Positions 35,440-43,568 of a stretch of DNA of 64,000 nt are shown here, piece by piece. The notes beneath the pieces were generated by a model, which saw nothing but the letters and a program-made list of their open reading frames with translations, was not told the DNA's origin and made no database searches. Each line of letters opens with the position of its first letter. Position 1 is the stretch's first letter. Source of the DNA: Paenibacillus sp. FSL R10-2734 (GTDB lineage Bacteria; Bacillota; Bacilli; Paenibacillales; Paenibacillaceae); assembly GCF_037963865.1 (NCBI RefSeq), contig NZ_CP150170.1:1116001-1180000 (forward strand), read 5' to 3'. The translations under genes and the position numbers were made by a program.

Positions 35440-36788
35440 AAACAGCCCTCCAGTGCGCTAGCGAATTGGTCGATTTCGTTCTTGCTTCTTTTTTCCGTTA
35501 CGGCTACAAGCATATGACCAGCAAGTTCAGGATAATCCCGACCCAGATCATAACCACCGAGATAACCTTCCTTAAGCAGCTTCGAATTAATAGCACTCAC
35601 GCTGCTTCCTTCAGGAAGCTTCACGACAAACTCATTAAAGAATGGGGAAGAGAAGGTGAGCTCAGCACCTGTTAGTTCGCTCAGTCTTTTAGCGGCATAA
35701 TGGCTTTTGCGAATGTTCAGTTCGCCGACTTCACGCATGCCTTCTTTGCCCATTACGGATAAGTAGACGGATGCGCAGAGTGCGAGCAGTGCTTGGTTGG
35801 AGCAAATGTTCGATGTCGCTTTTTCACGGCGGATATGCTGCTCACGCGCTTGAAGAGTAAGGACGAAGCCACGTTTACCATTACGGTCAACGGTTTGACC
35901 AACAATACGGCCCGGCATGCGTCGCATCAAGTGCTCAGCTACAGCGAAGAATCCGCAAGTTGGACCGCCGAGGGAAGCAGGAATGCCAAGTGGCTGAGCA
36001 TCACCGACTACGATGTCGGCTCCGAGCTTGCCCGGGGTTTCGAGTACGCCAAGGGCAATTGGGTTCGCACTGACAACAAGCAAACCTTTAACAGCATGGA
36101 TCAGCGGCTCAACGGAGCGAAGATCCTCGATGCTGCCGAAGAAGTTAGGCGATTGCATGAGTACTGCGGCAGTATCACCATCAATGGCTTCGGCAAGCTT
36201 ATCATGATCAGTAACACCGTCTTTATAGTCAATCTCCACAACCTCAAGGCCCCAAGCATTAGCCGATGTGCGCAGCACTTGGCGTGCTTCAGGATGAACG
36301 GTGCGGGAGACAATTAATTTTTTGCGTTTGGTAGCACCAGCTGCAAGAACGGCGGCTTCGGATAAAGCTGTTGCGCCATCATACATACTAGCATTGGCTA
36401 CTTTCATACCGGTTAGTTCACAAATATAAGATTGGAATTCGAAAATCGCTTGCAGTTCGCCTTGGCTGATCTCCGGTTGATAAGGGGTGTAGGCTGTGTA
36501 GAATTCAGAGCGGGAAATGACATGGTTGATCACCACTGGGATGTGATGGTCGTATAATCCGGCACCGAGGAAGCTGGCATGCGAATCAAAGTCGGCATTT
36601 CGGTCAGCCAGACCTTTCATGTGGCGCAGCAAGGCGTATTCATCGAGTGCTTCAGACATGGGCATAGTGCCTTGATAACGAACTGCTTCAGGAATATCGG
36701 AGAACAGCTCATCTATGGACTGAATCCCGACGGCTTCCATCATCTCTATGCGGTCCTGTGCTGTCATGGGCAGATAACGGTGCTTCAT
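35436..36788 (-). CDS. gcvPA: Glycine dehydrogenase subunit 1 (P-protein alpha)
   Basis: 450 residues, the non-PLP half of the split glycine decarboxylase. Recognisable stretches are SFLGAGLYDHHIPVVINH and YTPYQPEISQGELQAIFEFQ. The start codon overlaps the gcvT stop (ATGA) and AAGGAG precedes it. The split alpha/beta form is usual in Firmicutes. Confidence 0.96.
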   Translation of the reverse strand: MKHRYLPMTAQDRIEMMEAVGIQSIDELFSDIPEAVRYQGTMPMSEALDEYALLRHMKGLADRNADFDSHASFLGAGLYDHHIPVVINHVISRSEFYTAYTPYQPEISQGELQAIFEFQSYICELTGMKVANASMYDGATALSEAAVLAAGATKRKKLIVSRTVHPEARQVLRTSANAWGLEVVEIDYKDGVTDHDKLAEAIDGDTAAVLMQSPNFFGSIEDLRSVEPLIHAVKGLLVVSANPIALGVLETPGKLGADIVVGDAQPLGIPASLGGPTCGFFAVAEHLMRRMPGRIVGQTVDRNGKRGFVLTLQAREQHIRREKATSNICSNQALLALCASVYLSVMGKEGMREVGELNIRKSHYAAKRLSELTGAELTFSSPFFNEFVVKLPEGSSVSAINSKLLKEGYLGGYDLGRDYPELAGHMLVAVTEKRSKNEIDQFASALEGCL

Positions 36789-37909
36789 TGAGGTTTCACT
36801 CCTTGGCTTTTTTTATAAAAAGGGGCCTTAATCACGACAGCCTTAAGCTGCTTGCCGCGTATCTCTACGAAAACCTCAGTACCTATTTCAGTGTAAGCTG
36901 TATCAAGCAATGCCAATCCCAGGTTACGCTTTAGTGTTGGAGATTGTGTTCCGGTTGTGACCTCTCCGATTTTAACGCCGTTTACATAGACTGGGTAATG
37001 GGAGCGCGGAATGCCTCGATCAATCATTTCAAGGCCGACAAGGCGGCGGGGAAGACCGGCCTCCTTTTGTTGTATCAACGCATCACGTCCGATAAAATCT
37101 GCTTTGTCCAGCTTCACGAAGAATTGAACTCCTGCTTCAAGGGGAGTGATTTCAGCTGACAGCTCCTGACCATACAGCGGTAATTTTGCTTCAAAACGCA
37201 GTGTATCACGTGCGCCAAGTCCAGCAGGCGTTAATCCGTGAGGAGAGCCAGCTGCGAGTAGGCCGTTCCATAACGTTGCTGCCCCATCCAGTGGAGCGTA
37301 GATTTCAAAGCCATCTTCGCCGGTGTAACCCGTACGCGAGATCAATACTTCTACGCCGCATACGGTTGCGCGTTCGATGAAGTGGAAAGGCTTTAGTGCC
37401 GAAATCGGGGCATCAGTAACTTCTGCGAGTATGGTCTCTGCCAACGGACCTTGCAAGGCGAGTAATAGCGTCTCATCAGAGACATTCGTGAGTGTGACTT
37501 CACCGAATTCAGGGGTCAGATGCTCCTGAAGCCACTGGAAGTCCTTATCGATGTTGGAGGCATTTACGACGAGCATATAACGTCCTTCACTTAAGCGATA
37601 CACGAGCAGATCGTCGACAACACCGCCGTTTGGATAGCAGAGCAGCGTATATTGTGCCGCACCATCGGTGAGGCGGGTAACATCGTTCGTCGTCATTTTT
37701 TGCAAAAAGGCTTCTGCACCGCTTCCAATCACCATGAATTCACCCATATGCGATACATCGAACAGTCCAGCCTGCTGGCGAACGGCTTCATGCTCTTTCA
37801 CGATACCTGTAAACTGTACCGGCAGCTCCCAGCCGCCGAAATCAATGCACCTGGACTCTGCATAAGCGGAATAGAGATCATAAAAAGGCGTTCTTTTCAA
37901 AGCATCCAT
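36785..37909 (-). CDS. gcvT: Aminomethyltransferase GcvT (T-protein)
   Basis: 374 residues. It transfers the methylene group from aminomethyl-lipoyl GcvH to tetrahydrofolate and releases ammonia. Family motifs include LFDVSHMGEF, the folate-site Asp in TTNDVTRL and ISRTGYTGEDGFEIY. AAGGGGAG lies 6 bases before the ATG. It is the first gene of the operon, about 80 bases downstream of a tandem glycine riboswitch. Confidence 0.96.
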   Translation of the reverse strand: MDALKRTPFYDLYSAYAESRCIDFGGWELPVQFTGIVKEHEAVRQQAGLFDVSHMGEFMVIGSGAEAFLQKMTTNDVTRLTDGAAQYTLLCYPNGGVVDDLLVYRLSEGRYMLVVNASNIDKDFQWLQEHLTPEFGEVTLTNVSDETLLLALQGPLAETILAEVTDAPISALKPFHFIERATVCGVEVLISRTGYTGEDGFEIYAPLDGAATLWNGLLAAGSPHGLTPAGLGARDTLRFEAKLPLYGQELSAEITPLEAGVQFFVKLDKADFIGRDALIQQKEAGLPRRLVGLEMIDRGIPRSHYPVYVNGVKIGEVTTGTQSPTLKRNLGLALLDTAYTEIGTEVFVEIRGKQLKAVVIKAPFYKKSQGVKPQ

Positions 37910-37940
37910 GTCGTCACTCCCCTTGATCTAATTACATACG

Positions 37941-38002
37941 AAAAAAGGACAGGCAGAAGCAATCATGCATAAATGCACTAATCGCTTTCTGCTCTGTCCT
38001 TT
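37941..38002 (-). terminator. Riboswitch-controlled terminator before gcvT
   Basis: On the minus strand AAAGGACAG-GCAGAA ... TTCTGC-TGTCCTTT folds into a long stem followed by a T-run. Its 5' arm is adjacent to and partly overlaps the end of the second glycine aptamer, as expected for an expression platform where glycine binding prevents termination. Confidence 0.85.
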
Positions 38003-38183
38003 GTACCTGAGAGTTACCCTGCCGTAACTAACCTGCAAGTTTCCCCGTTGGTGACCTGACGCACCTAGTCTTGCGTCTGATGCTCTCCAGAGATACGTCC
38101 GACAAAGGTCCTTTTGCCTGAGAGATTCACCCTGTTAGGGCTTACTCCTTCGGCGCCGTCTTCAAGTGAGACAGTCTCTCCCT
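37990..38183 (-). ncRNA. Tandem glycine riboswitch (gcvT motif)
   Basis: Two similar aptamers are readable on the minus strand. The first starts near 38182 with GGGAGAGA and contains GAATCTCTCAGGCAAAAGGA. The second spans about 38090-37992 and contains GGGTAACTCTCAGGTACAAA with a GGAGAG start. These are the hallmark glycine-riboswitch cores. Paired aptamers followed by a terminator are the standard ON switch for gcv operons: high glycine permits transcription of gcvT-gcvPA-gcvPB. Confidence 0.95.
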
Positions 38184-38222
38184 ATGCCATCATCCGCAAC
38201 TGTATTTGTTTCTTATGTCTCC

Positions 38223-38251
38223 ATTAAACGGGTATAGAGAGGCGCTGTCAA
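38223..38251 (-). promoter_or_regulatory. Sigma-A promoter of the gcv riboswitch transcript
   Basis: On the minus strand TTGACA (38251-38246), a 17-base spacer and TTTAAT (38228-38223) lie about 35 bases before the first aptamer. Confidence 0.8.
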
Positions 38252-38305
38252 CAAGAAAAAGTCAAAAAAATGACAAATTTATTTTTCCTGTTAGTAATAT
38301 TGACA

Positions 38306-38334
38306 TTGTGAGTCTTGATCACTTAGGCTATAAC
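38306..38334 (+). promoter_or_regulatory. Candidate gcvH promoter
   Basis: TTGTGA (38306-38311) and TATAAC (38329-38334) are separated by 17 bases, followed by a short leader to gcvH with no riboswitch. Confidence 0.55.
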
Positions 38335-38372
38335 TAAATTTAGAACTCCAATTTGGAAATGAGGCGGCTAGA

Positions 38373-38765
38373 ATGAGTGAAGTTTTAGATAACCTTCTTT
38401 ACAGCGAAGAACATGAGTGGGCACAGCAAGTGGAAGGACGCGTAGTACGTGTTGGGATTACGGATCATGCTCAGCATTTGTTAGGCGATATCGTATTTGT
38501 GGAATTTCCAGAAGTAGGCTCGGCCATTTCAGCTGGCGACAGCGTTGGTAGTATCGAATCCGTTAAGACTGTATCGGAATTGTATTCACCCGTCTCTGGG
38601 AAGGTTACCAAGATTAATGATGGTTTAGAAGCAAGTCCAGAGCTAATCAACGATAAGCCGTATGGCGAGGGTTGGATTTTTGAAATCGAGGTTGACGGAG
38701 AGTATGCTGATGCTGTAAAAGGTCTGCTTGATGCGGCTGGTTATAGAGCTTTAGTAGGAGAATAA
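38373..38765 (+). CDS. gcvH: Glycine cleavage system H protein
   Basis: 130 residues, typical length. K65 in SIESVKTVSELYSP is the lipoylation site. The shuttle protein carries the aminomethyl group between P and T proteins; in Firmicutes it also serves in lipoate relay. GAGGCGG precedes the ATG. It is transcribed divergently from gcvT-PA-PB and lies outside the riboswitch transcript, so its supply is independent of glycine sensing. Confidence 0.96.
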   Translation: MSEVLDNLLYSEEHEWAQQVEGRVVRVGITDHAQHLLGDIVFVEFPEVGSAISAGDSVGSIESVKTVSELYSPVSGKVTKINDGLEASPELINDKPYGEGWIFEIEVDGEYADAVKGLLDAAGYRALVGE

Positions 38766-38811
38766 TTGGGATCTTTCCTTGTATATTGATTACATCGATT
38801 GTGATATTTGT

Positions 38812-38846
38812 AGCAGCAAGTTTCTGATTTTGGGGACTTGCTGTTT
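38812..38846 (+). terminator. Terminator-like hairpin after gcvH
   Basis: AGCAGCAAGT / ACTTGCTG(TTT) makes a good stem with a 14-base loop; the T-run is weak. Confidence 0.5.
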
Positions 38847-38950
38847 GGTGTTTCTTGTGAAGAAAGTAGCGGGGATTTTTGCGTTGATTCTCACAGACGG
38901 TTCGGAAGTCCGGAGGTTTTCTTGGAATCCAGTCTATAGGGTATGCAATT

Positions 38951-39134
38951 AGGGAAAATCTCCCTCATTTTTGGTGAATATAGCGTAAAACTAAGGGTTT
39001 TAGGGAATTCCTCCCTGAAAATACTGTTCAACCGCTATTTTTGACTAAATAGGGTTTTAATCAGGGAGGAATTCCCTAATTACGCGCCTGGGTACGATAA
39101 TGAGCACATAATTAGGGAGGTTTTCCGTAATTAG
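38951..39134. repeat. Cluster of AGGGA...TCCCT short palindromes
   Basis: The gap 38766-39224 has no gene beyond the gcvH terminator. Four imperfect palindromes occur: 38951-38965 (AGGGAAAATCTCCCT), 39000-39016 (TTAGGGAATTCCTCCCT), 39061-39079 (TCAGGGAGGAATTCCCTAA) and 39111-39134 (ATTAGGGAGGTTTTCCGTAA). The core AGGGAGGAATTCCCTAA is the same one seen near 46925. Confidence 0.7.
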
Positions 39135-39224
39135 TAGGGGCGTACTCGTCTTGGTAATGTTACTTAGCAGATTGGCTCCCGCACAGGCACTAGCTAACGG
39201 ACGTAGCTCTGGGTACAGCTATAT

Positions 39225-40055
39225 TTACTCTACATCCTGAAGCTGCCGTAACACAATGATCTCTACACGGCGGTTCTTTTGCTGACCTGCTGCCGTTGTA
39301 TTATTCGCAGTCGGCCGGGTATCAGCGTAACCTGCATATTGAAAATTGTCGGGGGTCATTCCTTCACGATCTAAGAAAAACCGCAGTACAGACAGTGCAC
39401 GAGCACCAGACAGCTCCCAGTTGTCGTTAAAGTGAGAAGCCGAAGATACTGGCGTATTGTCGGTATGTCCTTCAATACTGATCTTTGCACCGATATCGCT
39501 GAATAAGCCAGATAACTGTTGAAGAGCAGGAAGTGCTGGAGATTTTAGGTCTGCCTTACCTATATCGAAGAGAAAACGGTCACTGAGTGTGATTTCTATC
39601 CCCTGCGGTTTGTCGGCAACAAATATTTGTTCTCCGAGATTATTTTGTTCTACATAGTTGGTGATCACACCCATTAATTCGGCAAGCTTTGTCTCTTGTT
39701 CTCGAAAAGCCAGCTCCCGTGCCGAAGGGGTTTCATTAACGGTTTTATCGTCTGTATTAGGGCTTGGTTCAGCTGCTGTATTTGAGTTATTAATTGTACT
39801 TTCCGGTTTACTCACAGATGTCTTTCCAGCATCTAAAATGCCGTCCCCACCCTCAAGGACAGTGCTGCCAGACTTGAAGGTCTCGGATAACGAGCCTGTC
39901 ACAATATTATATTTGTCAGTGTCCAAGCTGCTCATCGCATACAATATAACGAAAAATATAAGTAAAAGTGTAATTAAATCAGCATAAGTAATCATCCAGC
40001 GGTCGCGGCTTTCCCGAGCTTCTACACGCCGCTTTCGCCGGTCTCTTTGTCTCAT
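39225..40055 (-). CDS. motB: Flagellar motor stator protein MotB (OmpA domain)
   Basis: 276 residues. A basic N-terminus, then one membrane span containing the ion-carrying Asp (WMITYADLITLLLIFFVILY). A Ser/Thr/Asn-rich linker (about 60-120) and a C-terminal OmpA/MotB peptidoglycan-binding domain (IEGHTDNTPVSSASHFNDNW) follow. Its start overlaps motA by 4 bases. Whether the stator uses H+ or Na+ was not decided from the helix. Confidence 0.93.
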   Translation of the reverse strand: MRQRDRRKRRVEARESRDRWMITYADLITLLLIFFVILYAMSSLDTDKYNIVTGSLSETFKSGSTVLEGGDGILDAGKTSVSKPESTINNSNTAAEPSPNTDDKTVNETPSARELAFREQETKLAELMGVITNYVEQNNLGEQIFVADKPQGIEITLSDRFLFDIGKADLKSPALPALQQLSGLFSDIGAKISIEGHTDNTPVSSASHFNDNWELSGARALSVLRFFLDREGMTPDNFQYAGYADTRPTANNTTAAGQQKNRRVEIIVLRQLQDVE

Positions 40056-40834
40056 AGAAGACCTCTAGTTTCTGCGCGGTCATTCGTGTCCGTGTCTGAG
40101 ATGAAGGAGTTCAGTTTTTTACGCACCAGCAGGGGATGATCCCCGTTCTGCAAGGAAAGAATGCCGACAAGCAGCATTTCCATACTATGTAGCTGGCTTT
40201 GACTGCGGGATTTGATTTTGGAAGCAATGGGTAAAAATATTAAATTAGCGATGGCGACACCATACAGTGTTGCGGTAAATGCAACTGCGATAGACGTGCC
40301 CAGATTTGACGGATCTGTAAGGTTGCCTAGCACACGGATGAGGCCCATTACCGTCCCGATAATTCCCATCGTTGGGGCATATCCACCTGCGGCTTCAAAA
40401 ATCTTAGCATAACTCTCATGCTTCAATTCCTTGGCGTCCATTTCTAATTCAAGAATTTGCCTCACCTGTTCTGGGTCAGTGCCGTCGACAATAAGGAGCA
40501 GACCTTCACGTGTAAAAGGATCCGGATGTTCTTCCGCTTGTTTTTCTAACATTAAAACGCCCCCGCGACGGGCCACTGTTGCCATGGAGATGAGTTCTTC
40601 TGCTTTCTCTACATCACGATCGGGGTTGCTGCCGAAGGCCATGCGCAGTGCTGTTGGAATGGAGCGCAGCTTAGATGCTGGGAAGCTGATCATAACGGCA
40701 GCAAATGTCCCCCCAAATACAATCAAAGCTGCGTTAAGCTGCAGCAGTCCTGACAGGCTTCCGCCTTCCCAGAGATAGCCGCCGATTAACGCAGCTAGTC
40801 CAGCCAATAGGCCGATTATTGAAGTAATATCCAT
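40052..40834 (-). CDS. motA: Flagellar motor stator protein MotA
   Basis: 260 residues with four membrane spans (two near the N-terminus, two around 150-210). A large cytoplasmic loop (about 60-145) should contact FliG. The motif GGYAPTMGIIGTVMGLIRVL near TM3 is characteristic. AGGAG lies before the ATG. It forms a two-gene operon with motB; no other flagellar genes are in the window. Confidence 0.94.
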   Translation of the reverse strand: MDITSIIGLLAGLAALIGGYLWEGGSLSGLLQLNAALIVFGGTFAAVMISFPASKLRSIPTALRMAFGSNPDRDVEKAEELISMATVARRGGVLMLEKQAEEHPDPFTREGLLLIVDGTDPEQVRQILELEMDAKELKHESYAKIFEAAGGYAPTMGIIGTVMGLIRVLGNLTDPSNLGTSIAVAFTATLYGVAIANLIFLPIASKIKSRSQSQLHSMEMLLVGILSLQNGDHPLLVRKKLNSFISDTDTNDRAETRGLL

Positions 40835-40868
40835 GCTTCAAGCTCCTAACATTTCTATGTATTATGGT

Positions 40869-40915
40869 TTGCATCGATCTAGTCAACACTGTATAATGAA
40901 CGGGAACACATATTC
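40869..40915 (+). promoter_or_regulatory. Candidate uvrB promoter with LexA (SOS) box
   Basis: TTGCAT (40869-40874), 17 bases, TATAAT (40892-40897). Immediately downstream GGGAACACATATTCT (40902-40916) resembles the Gram-positive LexA box CGAAC-N4-GTTCG with one mismatch in each outer position or half-site (GAAC-ACAT-ATTC). uvrB is an SOS gene in Bacillus, so the placement is sensible. Confidence 0.5.
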
Positions 40916-40934
40916 TTATCTTCCATATTTTTTT

Positions 40935-41028
40935 AATTATAAGAATTAATTATAAGTTTCACGTTATACTTAATTCTTATAATTCTCGCACAAACGCTTA
41001 ACGTCTTTTAGAGACGCCAAAAGCGTTT
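40935..41028 (+). promoter_or_regulatory. Two hairpins in the uvrB leader
   Basis: A perfect 15-bp inverted repeat AATTATAAGAATTAA (40935-40949) / TTAATTCTTATAATT (40970-40984) is followed by a second hairpin: AAACGCTT-CGTCT / AGACG-AAGCGTTT (40992-41028), then TTAGTTTG. They lie between the candidate promoter and uvrB. The second resembles a terminator, possibly a regulatory leader or the end of an unseen short RNA. Confidence 0.5.
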
Positions 41029-41114
41029 TAGTTTGCTATCGTATGGAGAGAGAACATTCAGACAACAATTATAATATATTAATCTAGTTTAGACGATAGA
41101 GGGGAGACGGGCAA

Positions 41115-43106
41115 ATGAGTGATATTGTCGTCAGTACGAAGACTTTTGAATTGGAGTCCGAGTATACACCCCAGGGCGATCAGCCTCATGCCATAGAGGA
41201 ATTACTACAAGGCATCCGGCAGGGCAAGAAGCACCAGACGCTGCTGGGCGCAACGGGTACGGGTAAGACGTTTACCGTTGCACAAGTTATTTCCAAATTA
41301 AACCGCCCGACGCTAGTTATTGCGCACAACAAGACTTTGGCTGCCCAACTAGCGAGTGAGTTTAAGGAGTTTTTTCCGCATAATTCGGTAGACTATTTCG
41401 TCAGCTACTACGACTATTTCCAGCCAGAGGCGTATATTCCCTCTTCCGATACTTATATCGAGAAAGATTCCAGCATTAACGAAGAGATTGATAAACTGCG
41501 CCACTCCGCGACGAGCTCCTTGTTCGAACGCCGTGACGTTATTATTGTCGCGAGTGTGTCTTGTATTTACGGCCTCGGTTCACCGAAGGAATATGGAAGT
41601 ATGTTATTGTCATTGCGGGTAGGCATGGAAAAGCCGCGTAATGAGATGTTGAGCAGGCTTGTGGATATTCAGTACCAGCGCAATGATATCAACTTTGTAC
41701 GCGGAACGTTTCGTGTACGTGGTGATGTGGTTGAGATCTTCCCAGCTTCCCAGGGAGAACATGCTATTCGGGTAGAACTGTTCGGCGATGAGATTGAACG
41801 AATCACTGAGATTGATGTACTGACGGGTGAACTAATCGGGGAACGCGATCATATCGCTATTTTCCCAGCATCTCACTTTGTTACTAAGGAAGAAACGATG
41901 CGAGTGGCCATTGTCAACATTGAAAAAGAACTGGAAGATCGCTTAACGGTGCTTCGTGACGCAGGCAAGCTTCTGGAAGCTCAGCGTCTGGAACAGCGGA
42001 CACGTTATGATATAGAGATGATGAAGGAAGTGGGTTTTTGTTCAGGGATCGAGAACTATTCCGGACCGCTCACCTTCCGTGAGCCAGGGGCAACTCCATA
42101 TACATTAATGGATTATTTTCCAGATGATATGCTGATTGTTATTGATGAATCCCATGTAACGCTTCCGCAGATTCGAGCGATGTATAACGGTGACCGGGCG
42201 CGAAAGACGGTATTGGTTGAACATGGTTTCCGTTTGCCGTCTGCGCTAGATAACCGCCCACTTCAGTTCGAAGAATTCGAAGAAAAAGTGAAGCAGATCA
42301 TCTATGTTTCCGCGACACCAGGGCCGTATGAAATGGAGCACTGCGACACTATGGTGCAGCAAATTATCCGGCCAACTGGTCTCTTGGATCCGATCATTGA
42401 GGTTCGTCCTACAGAGGGACAAATCGATGACTTGATTAGTGAAATTCGTGATCGTGTGGAGCGAGACGAACGTGTTCTCGTTACAACATTAACGAAAAAG
42501 ATGTCGGAGGATTTAACGGATTACTTTAAGGAAATCGGGATTAAGGTTCGTTATATGCACTCTGATATCAAGACGCTTGAACGGATGGCGATCTTACGGG
42601 ATCTTCGTCTTGGAACGTTCCATGTTCTGGTGGGAATTAACCTTTTAAGAGAAGGTCTCGACTTACCGGAAGTATCGTTAGTCGCTATTCTCGATGCTGA
42701 TAAAGAGGGCTTCCTTCGTTCCGAACGTTCACTTATTCAGACGATTGGTCGTGCGGCCCGTAACTCTGAGGGTCGTGTAATCATGTATGGTGATCGGATC
42801 ACCGATTCGATGGAGAAGGCGATGAGCGAAACATCGCGTCGTCGCGCCATCCAGATCGCCCATAATGAGAAACATGGCATCACCCCAACTACCATTAATA
42901 AAAAGGTGCGTGACATCATCGAGGCAACGAAGGTTGCCGAGTCCAAAGCTGATTACCTCACGGGTGTTGGTGGCAAGATGAATAAGAAAGAGAAACAAAG
43001 CCTGATTCAGCGTCTGGAAGCCGAGATGAAGGACGCGGCCAAGAATCTGCAATTCGAACGCGCGGCGGAGCTGCGTGACGCATTGCTGGAGCTTCGGGCT
43101 GAGTAA
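41115..43106 (+). CDS. uvrB: Excinuclease ABC subunit B
   Basis: 663 residues, standard length. The helicase-like core has Walker A GATGTGKTFT and the beta-hairpin region YYDYFQPEAYIPSSDTYIEK used for damage verification. Further motifs are VIDESHVTLPQI and the C-terminal UVR coil (about 625-660) that binds UvrC/UvrA. GGGGAG precedes the ATG. In nucleotide excision repair it is loaded by UvrA and recruits UvrC. Confidence 0.98.
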   Translation: MSDIVVSTKTFELESEYTPQGDQPHAIEELLQGIRQGKKHQTLLGATGTGKTFTVAQVISKLNRPTLVIAHNKTLAAQLASEFKEFFPHNSVDYFVSYYDYFQPEAYIPSSDTYIEKDSSINEEIDKLRHSATSSLFERRDVIIVASVSCIYGLGSPKEYGSMLLSLRVGMEKPRNEMLSRLVDIQYQRNDINFVRGTFRVRGDVVEIFPASQGEHAIRVELFGDEIERITEIDVLTGELIGERDHIAIFPASHFVTKEETMRVAIVNIEKELEDRLTVLRDAGKLLEAQRLEQRTRYDIEMMKEVGFCSGIENYSGPLTFREPGATPYTLMDYFPDDMLIVIDESHVTLPQIRAMYNGDRARKTVLVEHGFRLPSALDNRPLQFEEFEEKVKQIIYVSATPGPYEMEHCDTMVQQIIRPTGLLDPIIEVRPTEGQIDDLISEIRDRVERDERVLVTTLTKKMSEDLTDYFKEIGIKVRYMHSDIKTLERMAILRDLRLGTFHVLVGINLLREGLDLPEVSLVAILDADKEGFLRSERSLIQTIGRAARNSEGRVIMYGDRITDSMEKAMSETSRRRAIQIAHNEKHGITPTTINKKVRDIIEATKVAESKADYLTGVGGKMNKKEKQSLIQRLEAEMKDAAKNLQFERAAELRDALLELRAE

Positions 43107-43149
43107 TAAACAATCTCAAATGCATCACCGATATTTAATATATGTAATT

Positions 43150-43178
43150 GAACGGTGCTGTCCCAGGCCGTTCTTTTT
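43150..43178 (+). terminator. Terminator after uvrB
   Basis: GAACGG / CCGTTC with a 12-base loop is followed by TTTTT. It shows that uvrB and uvrA are probably separately transcribed here. Confidence 0.75.
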
Positions 43179-43271
43179 GAATAAATAGATGGACGCGCAT
43201 CTCATAGGTGCGGCGCTTCGCAAACGCTATAATAGTTGTTGTGATTTTATGTTTTCTGCTCTTGATTGGTT

Positions 43272-43491
43272 GCGCGTATCCCGCAGGGACAGCGCCACGC
43301 AACGTCTATGACGGTTGCGTGTTTCTAAGCACTTCCTGCTCTTAGCAGGTGCGTCTAACGTCCAAGCGGTCCCGTAGGGATAAGCGCTCCGAACGCCGTA
43401 GTCACTAAGTCCCGTCCCCCCAACCTCCTTCGCCAAAAAATGCGGGTGTCCAGAGGGTGCAACCCTTGGGGCCCTCCCTTGGAAGGGAGGG
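43272..43491. repeat. Hairpin-rich element between uvrB and uvrA
   Basis: At least five stems are packed in 220 bases: GCGC-TCCC/GGGA-GCGC (43272-43295), ACGCAAC/GTTGCGT (43297-43320), CCTGCT/AGCAGG (43329-43352), AGCG-TCCC/GGGA-CGCT (43365-43388) and CCCTCCCTT/AAGGGAGGG (43472-43491). The first and fourth are similar in inverted orientation. The stretch is more GC-rich than its flanks and no protein fits. A direct repeat TTTTGATAAAGC follows at 43513-43540. I infer a REP-like mobile or structured element. Confidence 0.6.
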
Positions 43492-43568
43492 TTTGGGAGG
43501 GATCGAAAACGCTTTTGATAAAGCTTTTGATAAAGCTTTGATATTTGATTCATTAAGGAGAGGTTCCG

